This document shows positions 51,771 to 61,900 of a stretch of 64,000 bases of DNA, one piece after another. Position 1 is the stretch's first letter. The number at the start of each line of letters is the position of its first letter. The notes under the pieces were generated by a model. It saw nothing but the letters and a program-made list of their open reading frames with translations, was not told the DNA's origin and ran no database searches. A program made the position numbers and the translations under genes. The DNA is from Gonatopus flavifemur (Eukaryota; Arthropoda; Insecta; Hymenoptera; Dryinidae): the NCBI GenBank assembly GCA_018340375.1, contig JAFFJZ010000017.1, positions 3,090,001 to 3,154,000 of the forward strand. The letters are read 5' to 3'.

Positions 51771-53352
51771 ATGATTATTCGTTTCTATTGCACTGAAAAT
51801 TTGAGAACCAACGATCAGTTATTGCGTTTCATAAAAATAGCACATCCAATGTTGAAAGTGTTTAGGTGTGCTAGAAAAATTGCTCACACAGTTTTTCTTC
51901 ATATCATTGCTTCTGGAAACACAGGAAACGTGAGCATGTATCAAAGTCGAATACAATCCAATACCCATCCAATAGAGAATCACAAAAATCGAATACAATC
52001 CAATACCCATCCAATAGAGAATCACAAAATCAATCACAATCAACACCATCGCTCGAGAGTATAATTGGGAATGGATCTTTTGCAGAATGTGCTTTTACTC
52101 AAAATGATCAATTGCAAAACATTTTTCTTGAAGTTTCATCAACAAAGGATGAGTGTATTGAGGGAATCATTGAGTTTCGGAAATTTTTTAATGTGCGTAA
52201 AGTTATAAGTGATCATAAAAATTCCGATGAGAACTTTGAAACAATCTCAGATGATTTCATAACTCTTTTGATAGCTAAGTGGTACAGCATACCTGATTCA
52301 CCACGAACATGAGTCCAGATGTTGATAAATGATATAAAATCTTCATTCTGTAGTAAAGCAATGAATATCTTACGCTATGGAGTTTTGTCGCGATTAGAAT
52401 TTCTTGATGATAACACATTGTAATTCGATGAAATTCGTAGCATGTTCGACAAATTTGGAGAATCGTTCGAAAAATTAGATACGAAACATAAAAGATTCAC
52501 ACACTTTATCAAGAAAGGAACATTCATATATCCAGTGCGGCATATATTCGGTTGTAAGGAACAATTTCGGAATGAAAATGGGGAAAATGTTTTCAAGAAA
52601 GTGAGTCCAACAGTCGAATACATTCTTATTGATTTAGTATTCACAAAATTATTCAATCAACCAAATTTTGATGATGAAGTATTCAATTAAACTCAATCAT
52701 TATATAACAGCTCAGAGGTCTTATGTAATATTATTCAAGATACTCTATGGAGAGAGGGAATGCAAGAATTTGAGGGGAAAATCATGTTTCCTTCAATACT
52801 GTTTTATGATGAATATGAAGCCAATACTCCCCTTGGAAGCTACAAACGAATTGAAAAATGTGGTGCATTATATCTGAGAATCCCTTGTTCTGCTCCTGAG
52901 TTTCAATTGAAAGTGAGTCATATTTATTTATTGAGTCTATTCAATTCACGTTATAGAAATGATTATGAAGTTTTCAATCCAGCTATACAACAATTGCAGA
53001 ATTCAGAAACAAATGGTATCACTATGAATACAAATAATGGATTACCAAAGGTATATTTTTCAAGTTGATGAGCATAATAGAGAATAATTTGGGCCTCCAT
53101 CAAATTTTTAGTTCGGTGGAAAACTTCAATGCTAGTATCTTCTGTCGTTTTTGCTCAACAAATGGGAAATATATCAACAACATTTTTCACGGAGATCAAT
53201 GTGTTCTTCGAACCAAAGGAACTTGTAAGAAGGTTCCGATTTCAAATAATACTCAATTGACAGGAATTGTTCAACCATCCGTTTTCACAGATTCGTCAGA
53301 TTTTCATTTCACGGAAAATTTAGTGGTTGATTTGATGCAGGCCCCTCGATAA
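51771..53352 (+). pseudogene. Transposase-like gene D, N-terminal and middle part
   Basis: The start at 51771 (MIIRFYCTENLRTNDQLLRF) looks like the degenerate zinc-finger head of a large transposase-like family that I recall from Hydra, aphid and wasp genomes. Further blocks: FITLLIAKWYSIPDSPR; TKHKRFTHFIKKGTFIYPVR; IIQDTLWREG; a FYDEYEANTPLGSYK block; GALYLRIPCSAPEFQ; NNLGLHQIFSSVENFNASIF with CRFC; and FHFTENLVVDLM. Breaks: a frame change near 52055, TGA at 52310, TAA at 52421, TAA at 52688, and a frame change near 53065. It ends at 53352, where the family normally continues for several hundred residues with the catalytic part. The C-terminus reappears at 54381. Family membership is from memory. 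Transposase function follows from the repeat nature of the family and is not proven. Confidence 0.65.
51947..52030 (+). repeat. 42-bp in-frame tandem duplication inside gene D
   Basis: TCGAATACAATCCAATACCC and the following 22 bases occur at 51947 and 51989. This duplicates 14 codons (RIQSNTHPIENHKN twice). It is a recent slip, as the copies are almost identical. Confidence 0.85.
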
Positions 53353-53857
53353 GAAAAAGAATCAATGTCAAGTGCAAGAAAACTCACGTTACATTCAAAT
53401 TGATCTCATTCATTCGTGTTCATTAAATAAAGTTATTTAGCAACTTCAAAAGATTTTTGTATCGATCAATACCATCAGTTTAAGAGTATTCAAAAGACAT
53501 GTGCACTTTCAAAACGATATTTCAGGTGCAATTTCAAGTAAAAAATATGCATTTTTATTAAATAACAAGATTTTATTGTAGCCACACATATATGATATAA
53601 TCGGCTTTCATATTACGCATATTATTTTCATCATATAAGAAGATGTTTATTATATTCAATGATGTGGTTATATGTATATGTATATGAAAGAGGTTATTGT
53701 CAACATGCAAGTTCGTTCGCGCTGTATTTTGATTTGAGTTTTCTGGAAAAAGCTGTACACGGAAAGGTCATAAACACACTGCATGTTGTTATTATAAGTA
53801 AATACGTATACTACCATGGCAGGTAAACATAACGATGAGTTCAGGTTGACACAAGAA
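53353..53857. other. AT-rich stretch where gene D is interrupted
   Basis: No family sequence of gene D is visible here. A TATATGTATATGTATATG-type simple repeat lies near 53670-53690. This stretch plus the two hairpins that follow take the place of the missing central part of D. Confidence 0.5.
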
Positions 53858-53972
53858 AATTATTTTCTTCGATACCCGCACGGAAAATGCGACTTCGGGC
53901 ACCTGTTAGGAGAGGCTCTCCTAACAGGTGCCCGAAGTCGCATTTCCCTTTGCGGTATTTGAAGAAAATAAT
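53858..53972. mobile_element. GC-rich fold-back hairpin, ~55-bp arms
   Basis: The arms run from about 53858 to 53912 and from 53918 to 53972 around a 5-base loop (AGGCT). The inner 29 bases, from GCGACTTCGGGCACC through GTTAGGAG, pair without a mismatch; the outer parts have a few. It is much more GC-rich than its surroundings. Confidence 0.85.
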
Positions 53973-53978
53973 ATGTGC

Positions 53979-54084
53979 ACCTCGTGGGAGACGAAAATTC
54001 ACGACTCGTGTGGTTACCGCGCTCGCTATGCTCGCGCGGTAAGTTCCACACTCGTCGGAAATTCCCGTTTACTCCCACTCGATG
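53979..54084. mobile_element. Second GC-rich imperfect hairpin
   Basis: The left arm, from ACCTCGTGGGAG through TTACCGCG, pairs with the right arm, from CGCGGTAA through CTCCCACTCGATG, with several mismatches. The centre is CTCGCTATGCTCG. It starts six bases after the previous hairpin, so the two are probably parts of one composite element. Confidence 0.7.
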
Positions 54085-54380
54085 CACAATGTACTATTGC
54101 TCCCTTGGGAGAGAATTTGGTATTTTGCTCCCTGTAAATAGAAGAAGAAAATAGCATTTTGCGCTCAGAGTGCGAGAAAAATTATTTCCGGGTTCTTTTG
54201 AACCGAAACATCATTTTCTCATTCATTACGCTGAGGTTTCGAAATTATGAGGCCCACTCTGGCATGTCGCATGCATGAATTTCGGAAGAAAACATCAAAC
54301 AGGTAAAATGACAGCTCACTAAATTGTCAAAGAATTTCATATACAATAGCATTAAAAGGACAACTAACGTTAAATTACTT

Positions 54381-54813
54381 ATTCTTGCAAGAAAAACAAC
54401 ATCATAAATTTACTGTTGGTCCTGTGAAGAAGATAAAAATGAACGAAATGGATAATTATGGTTCATTCAATTACTTGAACATAAATAATCTAGAAAATGA
54501 GGAAATTCTAAAAGTAGAGTGGATTACTCATACTAGTGAATTATTGAGATCTGGCATGGTATTGATGATCCCATTTGAAGATAAACCGAAATTTTATTTA
54601 ATTCAGCATTTACTTTTGAATGAAACGCGGGAGTTAGCTGTTATTGCTAACAAATCAGCGTGTTCTTATGATAGCCATTTTCAGGCTTACATGATTCATA
54701 AGTGCGAATCTACTCTTCGTCCATTTTTGTGGGATCCGATTCACAGTGCAATAGTAATTTATAAAACACGTTTCGGAAATAGCAATGAATACGTTTCTGA
54801 GAGATGGCTGTAG
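54381..54813 (+). pseudogene. Transposase-like gene D, C-terminal fragment
   Basis: The open frame contains KVEWITHTSELLRSGMVLMI, a KPKFYLIQHLLLNE block, SHFQAYMIHKCES and the ending NEYVSERWL. This order (a W-I residue pair, a long hydrophobic stretch, D/S-HFxAY, then Y-[IV]-S-xR-x-L at the very end) is the C-terminus I recall for the same family as 51771-53352. There is no ATG at the start of the frame, so this was an exon and not a gene of its own. The part between DLM at 53340 and this fragment is missing from the window. Confidence 0.6.
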
Positions 54814-55933
54814 ATGAGATATCTATCACTTGATATTCTTGAAACTCTTCTTGTTCCTGAAGTTATCATAATATGGAGTTTTAATTTCCCGTTACTTTTT
54901 CATTTCACATTAGAATTCCTGAGTGGGTTGATTCGACTTTTTCGCATTGTCTTTTCATGTTACTATCCTTGATTTTGTGTTAAATTTGCCTGAAGGCGGG
55001 TCAATATCAAAATCACACAGAGAGAATCTCAGTTCAATGAAAGTCACGGAGATACACGGAGAGAAGTATACGGTAATCGTTACCAAAATGAATAGGAATT
55101 GAGTGACAGCTTTTCACACACGGAGATGGGTACTTTGTGAACCCGTTACAGTCTCCATGTACATAGAAACGATTACTGTTTCAACACACTAATGGAATTA
55201 TCAGAAATACTTTTTATGTTTCTGGCGATTGATTCTTTTGGAACTATGTGATAAGTGATATTTTACCGTAGTATTCATATGAGAATTAAATGTAGTACAC
55301 ATTCCTGGTTTGGATTGTAATTGTACAGATGTTGTCAAGCATTTGAAATTATTCACAAGGTAATGATTCCCATGCTAAATTGTGCAAACTACGTTTTGTT
55401 TTTGATCCGCGATTTAATTGAATCATAGCAGCGCCAATCTTATGAAACAGTCAGTTTATCGCTCAGTAACGCAATCTGCTTGTAATGTTTGTAAACGCTG
55501 AACATTGCTATCTTCACACTCGATTTTGTACGCGTATTTTCAGAAGTCGAGCCTGTGAATTAGTCTCGTGAGATTTCCATCATAATCATTGAAATGAATG
55601 AGATTTCGAATACCGTAAGTATTTATCGGATCAGTTATGATGATATTGAAACGTCAGAAATACAAGGAAATGTGTGAATGCGTACATACATATGTGTATA
55701 TTGTTTGAAACTTTATTAGATTATACCATAAGTAAGTAGTCTTACATGGTTTGATATCACACAGGCGTAAGTTTGTTTTTTCTACGAATATACACTGTTT
55801 CATTTATTGAACTCGAATCGATTTTGAATAGAGGAATTCATTATGGAATATTCATATGGAAATTACTTTGAGAAATTTTTGTCAAAAACAGATGAAAGAT
55901 ATTTTTTCCAGGTCGAATCATTGCCAGGTTTAA
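54814..55933. other. AT-rich spacer upstream of gene C
   Basis: No coding sequence is recognised. There is a small palindrome GGTAATCGTTACC at 55072-55084, and CACGGAGAT-type words repeat nearby. The right end presumably holds the promoter and 5' UTR of gene C, but no core promoter element can be picked with confidence. Confidence 0.5.
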
Positions 55934-58900
55934 ATGGATTCCATTTCACCCGATGTAGATCAACAATCTACAGCCGGTAGGAGTTTTTTCATTATCATTA
56001 TCCGACTTGGAATTCACAGTGAGAAATGACAAGTTGAGAATACTGAAACATATTTCTCATAGTAATAATATCAAAAGCGAATTCATTTCAACGACATGTG
56101 TTAATAACGTTTTTCCATACATTTCAATATCCGAATATTGTAAACTAACTTAATTTACGTATCATAACATAGTACCCTAACCTTCATCGTCGTGTATGTT
56201 TTCTCTTTCTTTTTTATGTGAACTTGACAACGGTGTTTATCGGGACTGTTTTTCCATTGTAAATTTGAAATGCTTCAATGTTCAAAATATTTTTATCATG
56301 TAACGAAATGATTTCCCTTTATCCAACAGCGCACCTTAACTTGATCCCAACTACCTCAATAGAAAAAGAAACTGTAGCTGTAGTGAATGCTGATATCTAC
56401 CAAAGGCCTGTGAAGGTACCTGTTATCAATAAGGTCACGAAGATCTCGTTACATTCTGATGTTGACGAAAATTTGACTAGTTTTTTGAATCGAGATACTG
56501 ATGGTTTAATTATATTGCATGGTTACTATCTTCATGGCATACTGTCCAACAGTCTTAGGAGTTTGCTTGTACGAAAAGTGATTTCACGAGAAACTGATAA
56601 AATTTTGAAAAGTGCGAATTTGCAACTTGGTAACAAGCTCGACAATTTTCAGTACGTGTGAAAATGATTTTTTTCCAAATCTTTCATTCGTTTGAGAATT
56701 TGCCTTGACTCCTTTCACCTTCCTAATTTTCACCCAGTGTTGCAAAACCTCCCGATTTATCGGAAGATCTCCCGATTTCTGTCCTTGTTTCCCGAAATAC
56801 CGATTTCCGGCTGCATTTTAACGATTTTCTGATCAATTCAACAAAATCTACCGCTTTTCTGGCTCATTCCAAAATTTTCCGTTTTTCCCAGTAGGAATAT
56901 CAGTTTTCAGCCTGTTTTCATCAAAGGCTAGTTATATCAAAATCTTAATTTCAAAAAATTCCATAGAAAGACTGAATTTATCCATATTGAAGAGACAGTT
57001 TTTAATTTAGGGCAAAATTAGCATTGAATACGTATATTGTGAGTGGGAATCTTAGAGCATATATTAGTGGAGCAAGCATTCCATATCAAAATAGTGTTGG
57101 AAGACGGTCTCGTCTGTGCGAACAGAAAGAACAATAAAGGGCCTTTTTCATGGCAGCTTCAGCATCAAGCGTCAACATTGGAAGAACAGAGAGAACCTGT
57201 TGGACCACTCGTTTCTTCCAATGTTGACGCTTGATGCAGAAGCTCCCATGAAATGGTACCTATAGGCTGGCCTTCCATGGACCGCAATTTCTAGGGAACG
57301 GAAAGGAATCCGCAGATTCCGGAAAGACAAAGACATTCACCTCCTCAGTTTTTATTGTTTACAGCTATCGCTTTTTATTCGTTTGACGGTCATTTCATTG
57401 ACTCGTTCCCTCTAGTATAATATCTCTACACTGAGAGTGAAAATTTCCGGGAACAATAAAATATTTAGTTGAATAGTCGCCATAAAATACTTAATTGATT
57501 TGAATAAACTTTCATTAACTCAATTAAATAACTGTTCCCATTGATGAAATGTTTAATAGCATATTAAATATTTGTTTGATTGAATGAATATTTAATCGAG
57601 TCAATGAAAAGTTATTCAAATCAATTTATTATTTTATGGCGACTATTCAATTAAATTTTTTCTCTCAGTGTATAGTTCAATTTGCCGAAAACGGTTCACT
57701 GTGTTATTTCACTAATCCCTTCTAGATCCTTGAAGAGAAGCCAATGAGCAGTTTTCGAGAAATTGATTTTTCCGGATATATTGAATGAGAATAAGTGATT
57801 TCGCGAAATGGTTGAGTGGAGATACCGAGGTTCTACTACTGATCAGTAAATTGTATATATCCCGAACTGTTATTGTCAATTCAAAACCACCCTCCTACCA
57901 AGATAGCACACAAGAATGAATTCTGAAGAAAGAACTCTTTAAGAACTTTTTTAGAATTCAAAGAGTTCCCAAAGAGTCTCAATAAGAATCCGATTCGTCG
58001 GACATTTAGGAGTTCTCTTTAAATTCTATGAGACTTCTTTAAGAATTTTAACGGAACCCGCAAATGCCTGCTGAATCAGATTCGTTTTGAGACTCTTTGA
58101 GAACTCAGTGTATTCTAAAAGAGTTCTTAGAAGTTATTGTTCAAAAATCAATTATTCTGCCGCTTTTGTTTTTTTTTGGAAATGATGCTACCGATTTTTT
58201 ACGCCATCTCCCGATTTTTCGCCACCATATCTCCCGAATTTTACGATTCCGGTTTTGCATCACTGTTTTCACCTGATGGTGTGTGTGTGTTTTTTTTTTC
58301 ATGAAATAACTGCTTCAATGGGAAAAAAAACGATTCCATGTGCAACATTTTTTCTTTATAGAATTGATATCGCACGATTACTCCATTTGGCTGAAGAAAT
58401 TGAAAAAACGTTCAAAGAGGATCGTGGTATTTATTTCACATCATTCTCGAAAGGTCCTAATTTCAAAATTAATGCATCTGGGAAGTTGTGGGACCATTAC
58501 AATTACATCAAAAGAAGTTTGAAAGAGTCAGGAATTTTACAAACAAGAAGTAATATTCTTGCAGAGAAAAACACGCCTACAGTTGATGGTATCGAAATCA
58601 GATTCTCTGGTATAATTTAAGATTTAATTCATACATTTCAAAACTGAGTTTTCAAAAGATCTGATCATTTGATATAGAAAGTTTTCAAAGAAAAAAGGCT
58701 CATGCTTCTTTATTACGTTGATAACACATTTTAAACTCACAAAAATCAGTTCCAGTTCCCAACGATACACTGTAAAAAACATACTTCCAAAACTGCCAAA
58801 GACATTTTTGTAGTTTTTTAAACAAACTTTCTTTGGAAATTATCGTAAAAAAGTTCGTAAATATCCAAAAAGTTTTATAATTTTACCGAGATTTTCGAAA

Positions 58901-61900
58901 CTTCCCAAACTTTTGTTGGTCAATCCACAAAAAAGTTAAAAAATTATTTTTCCAAAACAAGGTTGTAGATCCCCAAGTATTCTTGTTTGGAATTCAACAA
59001 CTTTTTTCACAGTGTGGATCTGTCCTGGTACAAATGCGGATGGATTCGAATAAAAATATGAGAATGGATACAAAAATAGGATCGAGACGGATAAAATTGG
59101 ACTGCACTTGTATTCGCTTCAATCCCATTGCTTTCTCGTTAGAGGGAAGCTTTGTGATCGTTCCGAGGTGCAAAAAAATTTTTTGGCTCTAAACTGAAAA
59201 TCTCCTAGGCCAAAACCCCGAGTAAGAATGTTAATTTCGGTTCGCCAAACGGGACTGGTGCAGCCGTATTGCATTTGTGTGCGGTACTGTTGCAGATCCA
59301 GTGCGGGCATATCACGTCCGCAACAGTACTGCAGAAAAATGCAACACGCCTACACCAGTCCTGTTTGGCGAAGCCGAAATTAACATTTTTACTTGGGATG
59401 TTCCTCCAAACTCAGGGAAAATGTTTGGTTGCGCGCGTGTGTGTGTGCATATATATGTATGTATGTATGTGGAATGGATTGCGAACGCGCATACCCGTAA
59501 AGTGAGGCGATAGTGGTCCCATAAAAGTTTCAACCCGATTGACCCAGAGCATTCGGGTGGAGGATGACAAATGTGTTGAAGAATACCGATTTTCGCGAAC
59601 GCGCATATCTCCGCTTCCTATGATCCGATTGCAGTGAAACCTATACCACGTTTTATTTATGATCCGGTAGTGGTACCATATTAGTTACATCCGAATCGGT
59701 TGAAAACTGTGGGAATTTTTGTTTTTGCAATCCGCATCGTTTCTCAATATATCGAAAGCATGGCTTCCCTATGTTCGTATCATCCGAATGCCATCAAATA
59801 TTGAGAATATCAAGTTCACCAGGTGTTAGTTGTACGATATGAATTTCAGGCGAGTTGGAATTGAGAGAAGGAAATGGTAAGCATTGAGCTTTGCAACCAA
59901 ATTTGAACATTTCGTGAATATCGTCATCATACGGATATGTTCCGTTCATATCATCCGATTGTAATGAAGTTTCCACCATAATTTTGTGCCGTGTCGATAA
60001 TGATCCCATATAAGTTTCAACTTGATCTTTGCAGGAAAACGGGAGGGGGGAGGAAACATGATATCGACAATTTTGATTTTGCAACCGCACGTATTTTCGC
60101 TTCCAGTTATCCGATTGTGATGAAACTTATACGATGTTTCAGTTATGGTCCCATAGGTGTCCCATATAAGTTTCATCCCAATCGGTGAAGAATTTTCTTG
60201 AGTTTTTTTTTTTATTTCAGATAAATTAGTTCAGCAAAAGAATGTACCCACTTAGTTTGAAGGTGTTTAACGTGATATTGAGAAAATTGCCTGTTTCTTG
60301 TTTATTTCTCAACCGATTGAGATTGAGCCTATAGACAGAAATATAGTAGAAAAATTCCCCACCCAAATGCTCTGGGTCAATCGGGCTAATTTTTTATCCA
60401 AGTTGTTTTCTAACACGAACGAAGAAGCCGTGTGCTAATTGGCAGAGTATTTTTGTATCCATCTTCAAACTTTCATCCGAATCTATCCACATTTTTTACC
60501 AGGGTGAATGAGAAAAATATTTCCACATGTCATAATGAACCTATGGTACGTTCAGAAAATATTCTAAAAATGTTGTGTGAGTTTTCTGGACGTTCTAGAA
60601 ACATCCTATATGTACATTGTGCCATGAGACTAATGTCTCATTTCTGGATATTGATAAAATACAGTTTCTTGGTTACAAAACTATCAAGACGTGTAAGTGT
60701 GCTGCAGGCAATTCTAACTTATTGAATTCACTGCTCAATTCAGTGGATTCGGATGAAATCAGTAGTGTACCAAGAATGTTTGCAATATGTTTCTGTAACG
60801 AAATCAGGCTCAGAAATATGTCAGAGGAATTGTAGCAACATAAAACCCACACATCATTAATTCATTACTGATATGAATGATAATTACTTTTCTGAAATTG
60901 TATCAATTCACTCCAATGTGATTCAATTTTGAATGTAACATAAATGTTCTCCGCAGTTTATTCACCTTCAGATGATATTAAAGATAAGCTTAAGTGGTTG
61001 AGAGAAAATATCAGCCCATGGAGCAAAGTTGAAAATGATTGGACCACAACTTTCAATGACCGCCGTGAAGAACTTGAACATAATGAACACAGAGTGCTGG
61101 GATATATTTTGAATACCTTTGCATTCAGATAGATCAGGGAGTCAACTTGGTAATTAGTAAATATTCGGATACATTAGTCTTTTACAACACTATCGCCGAT
61201 AGGGTACGTCGCCTCAACGTAGAATTCACACAGTAAAACATTTTGTCTATTTTCAGCACATGTGCAAATCCCGAACGGTCCATTCAGGATGTGTATCAAT
61301 TATTCACACAAAAAATGCGTGCAATGAACACAAAATTGTGAAGTGTCCATGAAAAATCTGTCGATTTGATAATTTTTTGTGTTGATTTTCAACACGAATT
61401 TCGAGTAGACCGTCCCTAACACAAAATCGAGGGTGACGTGAATCGGTGGAGGAATGGTAGCTTCATTCAAAACCCAGTGAACATTTTCCCCCTCAACATT
61501 TCAAACATCCATCATGCTCTCCAAATGATATCAGAAATCAACGCAATAGAGAACTTTCTGATATCATTTGGAGAACATAATGGATGTTTGAAATGTTGAG
61601 GGGGAAAATGTTCACTGGAAAGCAATGAGAATGCAACGTAGAAATTTCCATACGGAAATAAAGATTGCGAATTTGTACTTTGCTTTTACGTTGCTCTTGC
61701 ATCAACACAAGTCGAAAGAAATTCAGAATTTAATTTACTGTGCGATTATATGAATGGAGGAACATATTGACTCCCCTATGGTATTCACTGTAAAAAATTG
61801 TAAATTTTATCAGGCTTGTATTGTCACGTCATAGTGAATTTCATTGTGAGTTCAGTCTGTTCCTCGCTTACAAAGAATCATAGTAAATTTTACTTCAAAT

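Larger units (their letters stand above)
59024..60504. mobile_element. 1.48-kb TIR element, ends CCTGGTA, in intron 3 of gene C
   Basis: The left end CCTGGTACAAATGCGGATGG continues with ATTCGAATAAAAA. The reverse complement of the right end reads CCTGGTAAAAAATGTGGATA and continues with GATTCGGATGAAA. Further in, both carry GATGGATACAAAAATA-like sequence, so the TIRs are about 60 bp at moderate identity. The interior holds another hairpin (59217-59397), a GT/TATG microsatellite and diverged internal repeats. No transposase frame is recognised, so it is non-autonomous. Confidence 0.65.

Noticed and set aside
59794..60090. 98-codon minus-strand frame containing KFGCKAQCLPFP and EIHIVQLTPGE
   Set aside because: It looks somewhat protein-like, but overlaps the diverged internal repeats of the 1.48-kb element and matches no family I can name.
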